Positions 1-15,870 of a stretch of DNA of 64,000 nucleotides are shown one piece after another; positions within the stretch are counted from its first letter, which is position 1, and every line of letters begins with the position of its first letter. The translations under genes and the position numbers were made by a program. The notes beneath the pieces are model-generated. The model was not told the DNA's origin and ran no database searches. It was given only the letters and a program-made list of their open reading frames with translations. Origin of the DNA: Anastatus disparis (taxonomy: Eukaryota > Arthropoda > Insecta > Hymenoptera > Eupelmidae); NCBI GenBank assembly GCA_017163975.1, contig JAFFSR010000239.1, positions 5,456,001 through 5,520,000 of the forward strand, read 5' to 3'.

Positions 1-3000
1 TCTAAATATAATACAAACACTACCAACTTACATTCGCTTGATCATCAAAAATGACCTCATTCGCACTGCTGTACTTTAATTGAATTTTTCACCTTCATTC
101 TTAACAATCATTTCTTTTACTCTATTCTCACGCAATACAATGATAGTTATGATGATTAACTAAAAGTTCAACCGTAAGAAAAATAAAAAGATCAAAATTA
201 AATATTTACAAGACACATACTTTACAATAGAATTCAGATATCTAAAAACAAAACATTTCCGACGTCTCCCTGCATGTAATGGCTCGTAAACAAAAGTGCA
301 TTCTTTTGCTATTACAGTATGTAAAAGGTTCTCAAGGCCTATATATATATTACATGTGTGTGTGTGCGTGCGTATACTTTTCTTTTTTTCTCTGTCTTTA
401 GTTTTATATGTGTAAATATAAAAATATGTGTGTATATATATAAAACCAATGGAGAGAAAGAGAAAGAAAAGCATATAAAACTCTAAAGAAAAAGTGCCCA
501 GCGGTTTAAACTTTCTAAGCGTTTCACGTAGCATCAAATGGTATCGCACGCGTTTGCTTGCTTGCACTAAGTGCAGCTGAAGAAAGAAAGAGAAAAAAGA
601 GGATAGACGGTTGTAAACTTAACTGTATACGTTATAAAATTTAATATGTATATATACACAAACAAAATTGCGTATACGTATACACGAACAATAATTCATC
701 GTGTTAGTGTAATGATGAATACTTGCGAGATTTTTTTTTTTCTCTTCTTTTTTTTACCTGCAAAACGTTTATATGCGCGCATAGCTGTATAATAAGATAT
801 GAATTTGCGGTGAATGGTAAAACGGTGAAATTTAACAATAGAGTGGACACTAAAATATTGAACTAATGGTATAATCATTTGAAGTAGCGATACGGTACAT
901 GCCGACAAGCTATTTTCCATTTGTATATACATGGTGGTGCTTATGAAAAAAAAAAAAAAAATAACAGCAATATATATACCTTGTGCAACGTGCATTTTAA
1001 GAACAGTTTTTTTGTTGATCAATAATTGGATGGTTGGCAACAAAAGAAGAAACTAATGGCAAGCTGAAGCTTTCGAAAATTTTTATGTTACTATATATAG
1101 TTGAAGTATATTTTTTGTATGGACTTTGCGTTGTATTCTTTTATTTTTATTTCAACAGTAATAGCCCATTTGAAAAGCGGGCCGAAGTGAAATATTTCTT
1201 TCGTTGGAAATTAGTTGACAGTAATGTGTCACATTACTTCCTGCTAAAATAGAGGACAATAAATTGAATAAATAATATAAAAAAAAAAATTAAATTAAAA
1301 TTAAAAATTTCACATTTTTTTAGTTACCAAAAAAAGGAAAATTGGAAATTTGAATTAAAATTTTTGTTTTAGTCTTTAACTTTACCCTCTGGAGAAATAT
1401 GCAACTTTACAACCTAGTTGCATAATGTACTATAATTTAATTTTAATTAGCTTTTGAAAAACGGTTGGCTTTTACGTTTTTTTTGAGTATTAAAAAAAAT
1501 CAGAGGAAAAATTTAAATATTGAACTTTTGAATGATATTTAATGATTGGGATCTTTTCTAGAAAAAATTAACAATGTACTATGTAAAACCGATGTATCAA
1601 ATATTAAAGCAACGTTGTCATGATACTTAGATTAGAATCACAACTTATTCTTAACATATTGTTAACATCCATCCTAAAAAATTCGTATTACATTTGAAAT
1701 ATAATTTGCACATATCAATATCAATAATCACCTTAAATATCATGTAAGTTTAAATATAATTGTTGATTGATGTTTATTTATATAAGTGTGAAAAGGCGGG
1801 TCATTCCGCTCGGTGGATCAGAATAATACTTTAATTGCAAATAATGTAAGCGGGGTTTAAATTAGTGAAGCGATATTTTATGTTATATAATAACTGCATT
1901 TGGAATTTAAACATTTTTGTAACGTATGACTGATTTAATTAAATTAATAATAAATTTTCGTTCATTTTGATATAAATTATGTTTTGAATTATATGTTAAT
2001 GAAGAAGTCGAGTGTATTAAAATTCAATATTTCGTTTCATAATAATAAAGATAAAATAAGTTTTATCAACGTTTATCAAATTAGAATACGAAACAGATGT
2101 GATTGGTCATAATGAAAAAGCAATGTTGTAATATTGCATTTTTTAATTTAAATTTTGAGTTTCAGTAAATACTTAGTAAACAAAACTTAAAAAACAAATT
2201 CCTATTTAACAAACAATATTAAGAAAAAGTATAACTAATAATCTTAAATTACCAGTTCTTATACCAAAAATGGATTTTGAGGCTAAATTATGAAAAAAAG
2301 TACTAACTTAAAAATATCAATAATTTTGAGAAATATTTTTAATACTTATAAATAGGTTCAAATAACTTCCAAATTTATTAAAGACATTTTAATTGTTTTA
2401 AATTTCTATACAAAAGCATTTCCCAGGATCTCTTAAAATTTTCTAGATCACCTATTTCTTCAACCCTTCAATAATCAACTTTCTTGTAATAATAACATTA
2501 CCATAAGCATTAATTCATCTCGGCAACGTTGAATTTACTCATTTCCAACTAAAATTACAAGGCACTGTGACATAAAAACAAGTTGCGTGAACTCAAGGAA
2601 AAAAAAGAGAGGAAAAAAGATATCTAAAACATCCTCACTACCTGTCATTCATCTAGACAAACGACAAGCATTTTCGCGCTAAGCTTAGCGCGTCTAAACG
2701 ACGTCCTCTTTCTCTTTCCTCTTTTTTTTATTCTAAAACGTAATAAAAGAGCATTTAATTATGCGCAACAAAATTAGAAGCATCCTGACTGCGAGTTAAA
2801 CTTGTCAATGCATAAATAAAACGTTAAAATAAAATCAAGCAAATATCCTGAGAAAAAGGAAAAAAAAATCTTATATACCAATGAAATGATTACGTAAATA
2901 AGCATCTGACACACCTTTATACCATCAACGTGTACATAGATGTAATCATCAACCTTGCCTTTTATTTACCTTGCCTTCTTATATATACACTTGGTGTTCG

Positions 3001-6000
3001 GTCACTCGCGGTCAACTTTACTTGCTTGCCTTTCTGCTGGTGCTGGCTGCTGCTGTTTGTTGTAACAGTGTACCGTTGTAACTTCTGTGTTATAGAGCAC
3101 GTTCTTGCATTTTCACTTCAGATGTTTGTGACCCAGAGTAACATAGATAAACTTTGTATATACCGTGTATATATGTAATGTCGTGTACATGTAACCATAA
3201 TGAATTTAACGTTTGACTTGTAAGTTGGAATTTTAGTTTGGTTTTTTTTTCAAAGAGGGAATGTGGAACGTCGTTGATTTAGTGGTCGATTTATTGAAAT
3301 TGCTTTTCGATCGAGTGTATTTTAATTTTGATTTTTAATTTATTTATGAGTAATACATGCATTGAGCACAATTCAGGGATCAATCAAGATTTAATGTGAC
3401 AAGTTATTTTCATATAGACTAGAAAATTTAATAAAATAAGATTTTGTATATTGACATTTTAAAGGTAAAAATGAAGCGTTTACAAATATAGTACGAAGGA
3501 AACATTGAACGATCGGAAATTAGTAAGTCAGTTATACACATTGAAAGTATTATGACTAGTTAGTCAATTTTTTACTGTAGAAGGTATTTCGTTTATATTC
3601 GATTTTTAATTGATGATTAGTTAATGACCTCTATATTCTATCAGGTGGAAATACACCGTAAATTTACAACAAAATTACATTAATTAAATATTACAAAAGA
3701 GACATTTAAAAAAATAGTTATGATTATTAAACTGGTTATTTATGTATACTGAACAACAAGTTTCAATGAAAAAAATTTAGAAAAGAAATGTAATTTTTTT
3801 TTTCTTACTTGACCTTTGCATGGAATTTAAATAGTGAATGTCTTCTATTATTTATGCGGGATATATTTAAGTGAGATTTTTTTATCATCTTTTTTTAAGA
3901 TTTACATGATTGATGACTTTTATTTACAGTTGAATTTTTACATAAGAGAAGCAAAAAATTTTATTTTGGAAATATGCATGTTATTTGATAATGTATTGGA
4001 GATGTAACTACTTTAAATATGAATTTCTCTTAAAAATTTTTTTTTATATTAATAATTGAATTTAAATTATTGACAGTTTGATTAAAAGCTAACAGTTTTT
4101 TTTGATATAAAAATTAAAAAAATTAAGTCATGAATTTTTATGTTAATAGAATTTTCTAATTTTACTCAACTTTCGAATAATCGAGTGCATTAAAATTTTA
4201 TCTTACTACAGTTATTATTTTCTATAATTTCAAGCTTTCAGTTTTTTATGTTTTCAACCATTTTAAATTGTTTTACCATTCGTTTTTATTTGAAAATTTT
4301 AGAATTTTCATAACAGAAAATTATAAACTTAGAAATAAAAAAAGTTTAATTTTCTTAGCGTTTAAGTATCCAAATAAGTAGCAAAATATTGAGTATGCAA
4401 TTTAAAAAGTTCGCCAAAACTAGGTTATGATATATATAAAATGTAATTGCGATTCGGAAAATCGTAGCTATTGGCCAAGACTTTTTTAAAGTCGATTTCT
4501 CCGGAGGAATTTTTTTTCGTGTTTTTAAATAGCCCAATAAAAATGTGCGGTAGCGCGTTAATGTGAAATTTTGCATGATTCTCTTGCTTCGATCAGATTG
4601 TATTGATTGAAAACAAATTAAGATGCAAGTAGCAATTGTATTTTCATGTTTTGAATGATAGATTTTATTTGTGAGGTGTAATTCGTTATTTTATGGTAAT
4701 TTTCTAATAATTGTAAAAATATAGATATTTTCTTGAATACTTTTTTGTTTTGCTTATTTTAAAATGTTTCTGTTGATTGATAAAGAAAAAAAAACGTTAA
4801 ATACTCACTGATTTAATTACGACTTTTACCAACTTTTTTTGCATTTCATCAAGCTTTAAAAAATGTAAAGAGATTTCAAAAAGTGTATGAATGATCCAGA
4901 TAAAAAAATTAACATATCAATCTCAAAATAATTTGAGCCAATCTATTTTTCTTGTATGCCAAAAAAAACAAGATAAATTATATTGCAACAAAAAAAAGAA
5001 AAAAAAATAAATTACAAACACTTCGGCAACAGGTACAAAACATTACCAATCTATTCCCATCTCTTATCCAATAGAAAAAAAAAACCTCTTCCTACATTTC
5101 TTCTCAATCCAACATTTATTCTGTTATAAAAAAAAGGAAAAGAAAAAAAAAGAAAGAAAGATAGAAAGAAACAGAAAAAAAAAGGAAAGAATATTATGTT
5201 TCACGCGTTGAAGCTATAAAAAAGCAACATAAAAGGCAAACGCTATATATGCTCATCTGGCTGTTATTCCAAGCCGCGATTCAGAAAACCCAAAGCAATA
5301 ACAACACTCGATGTGCCCGCATTAACCTCCTCTCTTTTTCTATATCTCTTTTTCTCAGCCATTATTGGGAAGACAGAATTATATAGCGAGGAAAGAAAGA
5401 AAAGAAAAAAAAAAGAAAGGATATACGCGAATCGAACTTGAAGCTTATATACCCGAAGAGAGAAAAATAAAAGGAGGAGAAAGACCGTTAAACGAGTGAT
5501 TTCAAGTAAAGTCTTCCGCCTTCGTTAACGATGTTTTCTTCTACTTCGCGAACCTTTTAGCTTCTTTCTTCGTTCATTTCTTTTTGCTTTCTTTTTTTTT
5601 CTTCTTGTACCTTTTTTCTTCCTTATCTCTCGGTCCGATGCATCTTTGGTTATCCAATGCTCGCTTGCATACCTTTTGTCTTTACGGTCGCTCAAAACGT
5701 GAGAAACGCTGGTACACGTATGTAGACGTCAATTATTTTTCGTTGGAAACGTGTTTATACAAGAAGACGAAAGAATTCGTTCGCTTGGCGAAACAAAATT
5801 TTTTAAGTATTGGATTGTTTGTTTGATTTGGTTTTTAGAAGCTAACAGTAAAGGCTAGATTTATCTGGGATGCGAAAAACGTAAAATTAATTTAATTTTT
5901 TCTTATCCTTTTTTGTATTCTGATATCATTATTTTATTTATATAAAAAAATATACATAAGAATACAATATAGTTTATTCTTATAAATTTCAAAATTCTTA

Positions 6001-9000
6001 TTTTTTTTACAAGAATGTTTTATTTAATTATTTTAAATCCAGAACAATAATTAATTATCACATAAATAAAAAATATCATCTGATTTTTTTACATATTTTA
6101 ATTAATATTACCTACCGAATTTTTCAAACTAAAACAGTATTGAATTTGCCAGAAGAGTCGTTGACCCTTTTTTTCCCTCAATATATACTATAGAATGATT
6201 CAATATTTCTTTGAACTTTAAAGTACACTTTGAAACTGTAGAAATATTTCAGGCTTTATTTTTCTTTCTTTCTTAATTTTTTTTTCGTTTTTTATTACAT
6301 TAAAATACAGTAATTCAATTTTAAATAAGTAAAAAAGAAGCATTAAAACTTACACAATTTTCTTAAACTTTAAGCTCATGTTTCATGTAAGAATCGTTCA
6401 CAGCAAAAAGTGTTACTAAAAATTTTTTTTTAATTTATTAACTCATAGTTAATTAAAACGATGCCGTATCGAATTATTGAATTATTTAATACGCAAATAG
6501 ATTATTAGAATAATAACGTTTTATTATTGAAATAACAAATTTATATGACGTCAATTTAAATAATTTTTTTTTTCAATCCATTGTATGTTAAATATTTGCA
6601 ATTTTATATCTATTTATCATACAATAACAGATTAATTTTTTATTGGAGTCCAAAAGTATAAATAGATTTGCATAACCGTTTTTTTTTCAATTTATTGTTC
6701 TTTTACAGATAAACAAAAATTTTTATGGGATAATTTAAACTTTTAATACTTTTTTGTTTTAAAATTTCATACATTTTTATGTAATCATTTTAAATAAAAT
6801 AAGTGCGTTTATTTTTCATTCTTTTTACCATAAATCACCTTTAAGAAATATGCGATGAAACATAATTTTTTAATGATTTTCTAAAGCAGGATTAAAAATA
6901 GACCTGTTTATTCATTCCCTCTTTGTTTATTACGTTCGAGCCTGTCTGCAAAGTTGTAACAACGTTTTTGCGTGAATTCATGCGCTAAAAAAAAAGAAAA
7001 GAAAGAAGTTGTACATCGGATATACATAGAGAGGAGAGAAACGTGCTTAAAATAATTTTATTTTTTGCCTATTAAAATCGTGATTTTAATTATACTAAAA
7101 CCAATGGGCATGAAATCCAAGGCTTAAAATGTGTAAATTTAATATTACATTTAATCAATTATTACTTTCCAAGAAATAAGACTGGTTTACTAGTAGAAAT
7201 CTTTTTTTTTCTTTCTTTTTACGAAGTTCAATATACCGGTTTTTCATCGGTAATTTAGAAAATAAAAACAATGTGTGAAAATGAATTTTAATAAACTTTA
7301 ATAGCCTCTCGGCTGGAGATGAAAAATTCTGTCACATACCAATTAAATAGCTGCATTTCAACGAGTTTTAATAAAATTCTAATCGAGCGGAAAAATTTCC
7401 ATTATAAATTACGGCGAAAGAGAAAAAAAAGAAAATGAAGAAAAAATATTTTTCTTCTCTAATAATAAGGTTGATCCGTGAAACAATGCGAATAAAAAAG
7501 GCCTTGCCTTGCTTCTCATATATGCGTATAATAAAACGCGAGAATTTTAGTCAATGACACGCTCTCTTTGAGTAAAGTATTCCGCGAGTGTATCAGTCAT
7601 TTATGTAGATATATAGGCATGCGTACTGTTGCGTTATATGCGTGTCAAATTGTACGGTAAATCGATGTATCTTGTAACGGAATTTTTCAAATATTTGTAA
7701 AAGTTTTGTGTTGCGTATGTTTTGAAAACTTTTAAGAGCAAAAAGAATTAAGTTAAAACTTTTTTTTTTTTTATCAAATTTGTTAATATTTATTTAATAT
7801 TTATAAAATAATATCTGATTAGTTTTTTAAATAATTGAAATCATAAAAAGTTATATTCACCATTGCAAAATGACTGTTGAACACAAACCTTTTTCGATAT
7901 ATATTTTATTAAAAAATCAAACTCTCTACGCTAAATGGAATAGTTTAGATTTCATACAATCTTGATAATCTTGATTACAAAACATTTTATGGTTAAAAAA
8001 AATTGAAAAAAGAGCTTAATACTTGAACAATTTTAATTAACTTTATTCATCTAGGAATTCTTCATTTATAGTACAAACAATATGAAAAAAAAATGAAATC
8101 CTTCTGCACACGTGCAGAATGCATACCTTCTTTAGGAATGCAAGTAGGCAGTTATATGCGCTTATGTGTATACAGTTACTAATCTCTTCGACCAGAGAGA
8201 GAGAAGTTTAGCTTTATAAGCTTGTCTTTTGCAAGCTAATAATAGTGATAATAGAAGTGCTCATTCGTGTTCATGCGCTAAAGTAGAAATTACTCATACA
8301 TATATATACATATTGTATATGTATGTATATGGGATGTTTCACGTTAAATTAGTATGAAGTGCCTTGGGTTTGTTTGAAATTTTATATAGTAGTTACATTT
8401 GAAGAGCCATAATTAAATAATAATACCTTACAACCATGTAACAGTTAGCTACTATTGAGAATCTCGCAAACTCAAACTTTTCACGTTTAATAATAAGTCT
8501 AATGTTTTTAGATTGAATTCGTGACGGAAAAAAAGTTTATTGAAAATTCAGAATTTTCATTTAATTTCTAATAATATTTTAACTACTCGTAGCTCATCAG
8601 ATTAATTTAGTTATAACGAAAATCATAAATGATCTCGTTTTAGTATTAAAAAATAAAATAAAAACTGTGCTTAGTACCACAAAAATAAATTTTAAAAGTA
8701 TACACATGATCACTCTTGATATGAAACAGCCCATATATGTATACATGTATAAACATATATCTATATAGTTTGAATTTCGCTACTGTAAAACAAGAGAGCG
8801 AGATTTTCTTTATGGAGAGAAAAGAGCAACGATGCAGTAGTGTAGCCACTTTAACGACGCACTATACGTACATATAAAAGCGTTGTTTTATATAAGCCTT
8901 CGGAGGATAAAAAAGTTGTTTTCTTTTTTTTTTCTCTCTTTATTTCTATGGACTTTAGAATACACAGGGCCTTCGTCCTCGTAAGTATATGAGTTGCTAT

Positions 9001-9362
9001 TTATGACTGCTACATATAATACGAGGATTTAAACAGAAAATAACTAAATATATTTTACATTGAAGAAGAATTTCTATATACTATTCTGAATTGTGAGATG
9101 ATTTAAGCTTAAATATGCACGTGTGTAAAAAAATTTAGAATCGAATAAGAAAAATTATGTTTAATCAGCTGAAAATTTTATATTTTGTTAATTTATTTGA
9201 TTTTTAATTTATTTTCATTATTTCAATATGGAATATAAAAATTAAATTAATTGGATAAATGAATAGATATTTATTTTGTAATAAAAGTACAAAAATGACG
9301 TGTGAAATAATATAAAGTTGATACATATAAAAAATTATACAGAAAAATAATATTTCAGTCTC
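1..9362. other. No gene recognised
   Basis: AT-rich DNA with homopolymers, a TG/GT-rich patch (350-375), A/G-rich patches (5110-5490) and an AT palindrome near 8297-8332. Short open frames on both strands show no family motif, codon bias or splice continuity. Confidence 0.6.
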
Positions 9363-9552
9363 GAGGTATTCAGTGGCTCAATCGATAGAGTAATGGCTTC
9401 GTAATTTCGAGGACCCGAGTTCGAATCACGCTCTCAGTCGAATTATACAAGCACCACTGTACGTTACATGTGCTTTGCTTACAAGCACATTGAACACCTT
9501 CGTCGCTAATTAGCATCGCAATAACAGCATAAATACAGCGATGTTAAATAAA
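9363..9552 (+). mobile_element. tRNA-derived SINE, copy 1
   Basis: The head has box A TGGCTCAATCGA (9374) and box B GAGTTCGAATC (9418). It is followed by the shared body (tacaagcacc..tgta, catgtgctttg, gtcgctaattagcatcgcaa) and the 3' end atgttaaataaa. Box A-to-anticodon spacing equals that of elongator tRNA-Met, although this copy reads CGT there. It shares its body and 3' end with the other copies in this window. Confidence 0.85.
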
Positions 9553-12500
9553 GTAAAACAAAAAAACTGCCTCAACTTTTACTTCTGGTATTTTAGCCTA
9601 ACTATTTATCTATGCAGCATATCGCAGAAAATCAAAATTTTTGCTGTAAAGCATTTTTTTTTATAAAAGTCTCGATAGTTAAAATTTTTTCACGACTATA
9701 AATAATAATAAAAAATATTTTATCAAACTTTTTTAATTTATCTAGCGAAGATAATGTAATCTCAAAAGTTCAGACACCGTAAAATCTAAACAGCTTTCAA
9801 CAAAAGCAAACTTCAAAAAAGAAAATATTTTTCAAACTTACTCTCTCATAAAAAAGCTTAGAACATTAAAATTAATTTGCATATTTGTGTTTAAAAAAAT
9901 GTAAGTATAACTTCTGTTTTTAATTAAAAAACTTGAAAAATAAAAAAAGGAAAAAAAACGAAAAAAACAACTTGTTGTAACAAATTTTGCATCAAGTTAC
10001 GACACACCTTAACGTAATAAAGGCGTAAAGAATTTTTTTAAACTAGATTTCCGGCACAGCCCGATATTTTACAACAAAAAAAAAACAAAGAATATTATCT
10101 TGATCATAAAAGTGTTTACCTTGTTAGATCATAAAAGCATACAAATAAAAAAAAAAATAAAAGAATCAACACGTTTTCTCACGTAACTAGTCAAAGGACA
10201 AAAAGAACTTTAGCACAGATACTTCAATTGTAAAACAATAGAAGGAGAAGAAAAAAAAAATGGTTGTTTGATTTTTCAAGCAAAAGTTTCTATTTTTCTT
10301 TACTTTTTTCTTTTACATCTTTTTCCCATTCATTGTTAAAATTTGTTATGGAGTGTACCTAAGTAACCTCAATTTGCATATTATACGTAAATAGAAGCAA
10401 AAATAAAGAAAAAAAACAAAGAATTTTGCACGTATTTTAAATGAAGTATAAAAGCCAAGTGTGTGTATGTGTGTGCGTGTATTTTGGTGTGCACTAGAAA
10501 ATACTAAAAACGAGTTAAAAAGTTAATAAATGTGACATAGTTTCTCATTACCATGAAAAACCATTACACAAAAGCACGTGAATGCAGTTTATCGTTTACA
10601 TAAGCTTCCAACCTTTATTCTCTTAACGTTTTCTTTTTTATTTTTCTCTCTCGGTGCACTTTTTTAAAACCAGGAGTATATATATTTTTCTCGTTATATA
10701 ATTTCTGATATAATTTACAAAAGAACCGAGATAAAGACGAGAAAAAGATAATATTTTCCATAGATGAATTTAAAGAAACAAAAAGGAATATCTGTTAGAA
10801 ATAAGGAAATGTTTAATTGTTTCGTTGTAAAAGAATAATTAAGATTAAACTTATGTGCTTGATATTATTGTTTGAGTGGACTCTGGTAAAAATTGTTTAA
10901 ATTTTTTTCATTAAAAATATTTTTCTACAAAGTAAAACCATTACAGTAATCATTAACATAGCTTTCGATAATTATATCTTTTATAAAATAGCTCGTTATT
11001 AATGAATTCCTTCAAAATGTTTACATAAAACTTAATAAACGTAATTTTTCCTTTAGCAAAAATTTACGAAAAATAAAAAAGCGAAAGAAAAAACTTTAAA
11101 TGAAACAAACTTTAATGTCGAAATCAAATATTTTTTCTTTCATCGATCAAGTAAAAGCCAAGAGTCGAGCCATTAAGCGTATATATATACTTGAAAGGAG
11201 ATCGGGTGAAATCGCGCTAAAGAGAGAGAGAGGGAGAGGAAGAAAAAAAACACACATCGGAACGATGCATGCAAATAGCGATCAATTTTCGTTCGTTTTC
11301 ATACGTACGCTCGATTTACAAAAATTACCTTCCACAAACGCTCTTTTTCAGAAACAATTTGCTTCTCCAATGCATTCATCGATTTTTTATTAACTTCCTG
11401 TGTCATTTCTTTAACAAAAAATAGAGGAAAGAATAAACTAAAGTCAGGTGCCTTTTTGCTGTTAAGAAACTTTATTTTTTGAGAGCTACATAACTCGTAT
11501 ACATATTTTGTAATATTTACGATATAAAATAAAAAAATATTAACTCTGTTACGTCCTTTCTCTTTGTGGCCTTGCATTTTTAATCCTTTTCTTTAAAAAA
11601 ATGAAAAAACAACAAAAGCAAAAGGAAGGAACGCTTTTAAAACATAAATCGATTTTGCAAAGAAATTGGACGATCAACTGTATATACGTATACATATGTA
11701 ATGTTCGGTTTCCACTAACTCCATGTTTACTATATAAAACAAGTTTTAAATTTATCGGGTAAATGGCTTTACCTTTGATAGAACGAAGATACATGAGTAT
11801 TACGCAAAACTTCAATACATATATATATGTATAAATATTTCCTATTTTAGAAATGTGAAAGTACACTCAAGTTTATACGGCGTACTCAATCATGCTTCGT
11901 TACGCATTTTAAAGTTAGATTTTGTGATTTAAGCGTCGTTATCGAAGATTCGTAAAAGTTTAACGTATAATTACACTTATAATTTCTTTATAAATTTTTT
12001 TTAAGTGTTTGTATTGACAAATTTTACTTGTAAAATTATTCTTTGATTGACAATGTTTGATGAATTTACTATCTCTAATGTATATAAAAAAATAATATCA
12101 ACAACATTTCGTGCAATATTTGTTATAATCTTTTATTAGTACTTAACAATAAGTGAACATTATTTATATGCTTATTAAAAAACTCATCACTTACGAAATA
12201 AGGATAATAATATTCTTCATCAATCATTTACTATTGTATATTGCCAACTTTTCATCAGTTTTTTTGGGGTTATGCAATTTTTTGTGCAAAAAATATTAAA
12301 AAATATATTTCTCAAATAAATAATGTTTTTTTTTTTTACTTTTTTTGCTTTACCTTTAGAAATACTGAATTTTTAAATAAATAAAATATATTTATTAAAA
12401 TTTTAATTATAGTATTTATTTCATTAGAATAATCTCATCAATAAATTGAAATTTAAATAATCCATCTTTAACGAATCAAATAATTAAAACGAAGATTATA

Positions 12501-15500
12501 AAACATATGTTACGAATTAACGGAAATCATCTTGTCAACACTAAAAAATTAATGTTAGTATTGAAAAAAATCAATGACTACATTCCTCATCACGCCTATT
12601 TATCCCAATCAATTGAAACGTTCAAACAAAACTTAAAAAGAAGAAAAAAATGTATCTCTATGATAACTAGTTTTTAATCAGTGAAAAGTAAATCATCAAC
12701 AAAGTTTCACTTACAGTGTACATTTATTTAATTAACAAAAGTACAAGTGGAGAAACAGCATTACACACCTGTCCCTCAAGTATAAAATATATGTATAAGC
12801 AATATAAGCTCAGCAGTCTCTTTCTCTCTTTCTTGAGTTTGCCGAGTATCATAACGAACGTCAAGGAAGAAAAAGAGATAGAAGCTCTGCATTCCAGAGA
12901 AAGTCGCCTGCGGTCGAAGCCCGCGAGCACATTGCCATCTTGCCTTGTACATTATACATCACCAACACATTCATACTCTAAAACCTTTAATTTCTTTACT
13001 TTTTAACGTGCATGTGTACGTATATACGCGTTTGTATATGGTTTTCAAGTAATACACACGCGTATTTAGTGACAACTGACAAACGACCAACGGAATATTT
13101 TGTATACTTATAAGTAATGCAGTGCACCAATTCGAAACTTGAAAACAGATTTTGAAATCGATATATATATATTTCGTGTAACTTTCAGATACGTGCTAAC
13201 GAATTTCGCTAATTTACTTGCCTTACGCAAAATTCATTGGGTTAGATACACGTTTACGTGGTGCATGTATAGGTGAATAAAAATTTATTTTTGGCTATTC
13301 GTTAATAACTGCACGAGGTGAAATGTATTTGAACTCACAAATTTTTTTAAAATTATTTAATATTGAAATATATTTTCAATTTTATTTATAAATAATGAAT
13401 TATAAATTCAGTTATTAAAATAAAATTGAAAATTCAATCAATCAAATTCAGAAACGAACAATTGATGTAATTAATTATAGCCTTTTGTTAACAACGAAAT
13501 TTGATTGATGCAATTAAATTGCTCTTGTCAAATTTTCAAAAATATACAGTAAAAGAGAAAAACAAAACTGATAATTCATAATTGTACAGTCAATGCAGAT
13601 ATTTTGTATAGGTAAAAAATGAAATAAATTTCATTGTTTTTTTTTTTACAATTTCTTCTTTATTTGTCAAAATAAATTTTAAATTGAGCTAGTATAGTTT
13701 TGTGAATTTACATCAAATTTACAGTTTATAGTTTATTGGTAGTTGAAAAAAATACACTTTATAAATATTTTCAATCGAAATAGGAACATCTCCCATTTAT
13801 TAAAAAACACAGACCGTTTCGTATTGCTTTCATTGAAAATAAAACTTAAATTCATAAAATATTGATAACATATTTTTCTATTTTTCATGATAACAGCAGG
13901 TATATACCAAATCGATTTGTTTCATACTATTTTTTTCCAGAATGAAAACAATTTTTTGCGAGCTGTTCGTCAAAAAAAAAAAAAAAGAAAAAGGATACTT
14001 TTCACGATTTATCAACATTAAGCATGTTTTTGTATGTATCAAAATATCTCTCAAACATCGGTCGTCAAAATGGCCTAAATTTTGTTAAACAGTTGGCTAT
14101 GACATTTTGTGGTTTTGCTTTAGGTCACTTCACTTCCATGCTGTAATTTTAAAAATAATAATAAAAAAAAAGAATTGATTGATGGACTTGTGGTTATAAC
14201 GCTTTACAGTTTTTTTTTTATTTAGCATAGTACCTGCGGGTTATATAGAGCATGAAGAATTTTCATTTGTTATCGTATATGTCGAACTAATGGACATGAA
14301 AATTTTATGAAAAAAAAAATCATGAAAATTTTGTTGTTATTAACGTAGCAGTTAATGATAATTAATGTACACGGTTAAATAGTTTCTGTAACTTTTTATT
14401 ATTTATAGGAAAACAAAAATTTTTTATGGGCTTTAAAAGAATTTTGAAATATTCTTCACCTTCATACTTACGTTTATTTCCATTTTACGTTACAAAGAAA
14501 TTAAATTATGGATTTTTCGTGATAGCAGCTAACTTCTTTATATTAGACTATATAAGGTTATTAAAAAGATTTGATTTTCTCTCATATATGATAGTTATTT
14601 AATAAACGATTTAAAAAATTTTTTACTTGGCATTTTTCTAATAGAAAGTTTTTTTTTTTAAACAAAGAATATTGTGCTAAAAAAATTTCAAATATAAAAG
14701 TTTTTTATTTTTATAAAAGATTATTTTTTTAATTTGATTCACCGATATTGCGCACATTAAATATTTCATTTTTAATGTAATCATGAGAGTATAAAACGGG
14801 TAAAACTAAAGAGTGGATATGAGCGAAACGATATTAGTAATGAAAATTAAGAAACTCAATACCTTCGTATTTATATTGTACGCATATTAAAAATCTGTAA
14901 CAAAGATACAAATAAAGTTTCTTTTTAAACGATATTAAAAAATAAAATTAATCTTAAAATTACTGCTTAATTTATTTTAATTAATCTGATTGTACTTTTA
15001 TTCATTAAAAATTTCTTGACAAATCAATGTAGTTAGCAGAAAGTTTCATCTGTCAGCAGTAATCTGACACTCTGAATAGTCAAGTAGACAATGAGTATGA
15101 AAAAAACTGTTATGTATACTATATACAATGACCTCTCGAGTGACAAGAATTATTATTATAATATATTTAAGAATAAGTGCATATTATTCATTGATCTTAA
15201 TCAGTATATTTATTATGAGATGTTTTTTACGTGGATTTTACTGTACCGTAAAAAGGTGCACCGAATTTCCACCGCTTTTTAACAATACTGTGCAGGCTGT
15301 CATTTTGCGTCTAAGAAGTATTAAATTTTGATATTTTACAAAATTTTGTGACAGAAAAATATTATTTTCACAGTAAAATTATTAACTGGTTTAAAAAATT
15401 TAACATCGGATTATATGGGAAAATAGTTGATTTTGTTAGTATCTATAGATTTTTTTGTATGGAAATTTTAGAAATTTGACAACTGTGTGGACATATCTAT

Positions 15501-15675
15501 TTTTTTACTCCTGTTTTTAATTTAAAAATTAAAAATGAATTTGCTGAAAAACCCTTTCTAAAAAATGTTTTTTGCAAAAAAGTAGTTTTCTGACATGTCA
15601 TATTAATTTGATCTTATTTAAAAAAATAAAAGAACCGTCTCAGCCATGCAGAAGTACTCAGAATATTTTTTTTTA
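9553..15675. other. No gene recognised
   Basis: AT-rich with purine-rich patches (11220-11250) and long A/T runs. Nothing resembling a coding exon or RNA gene was seen. Confidence 0.6.
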
Positions 15676-15870
15676 AATTTATTTAACATCGCTGCATTTA
15701 TACTATCATTGCGATATTAATAGCGATGGAGATTTTCAGTGTGTTAATAAACAAAGCACTTGTAACATGTACAGAGATGCTTGTATAAAAATCTGCTGAG
15801 AACGGGATTCGAACTCGGTACCTCGAGATTATGAATCCATCACTCTACCGAGTGAGCCACTGACGATCTC
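15676..15870 (-). mobile_element. tRNA-derived SINE, copy 2
   Basis: Minus-strand copy: the reverse complement starts GAGATCGTCAGTGGCTCAC, carries box B (GGATTCGAACTC on the + strand at 15805) and ends in GATGTTAAATAAA followed by an A-rich tail. The anticodon-like position reads CAT in this copy. Confidence 0.85.

Noticed and set aside
2930..3178. 82-aa hydrophobic open frame
   Set aside because: Hydrophobic by composition (T-rich), no family similarity recognised, no splice or promoter context.
5643..5665. TCTTTGGTTATC, matching the 5' part of miR-9
   Set aside because: The match stops after 12 bases and no complementary arm follows within hairpin distance.
9363..9435. tRNA gene from box A and box B
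   Set aside because: The acceptor and anticodon stems pair poorly and the same body and tail recur in five other places, so it is a SINE head.
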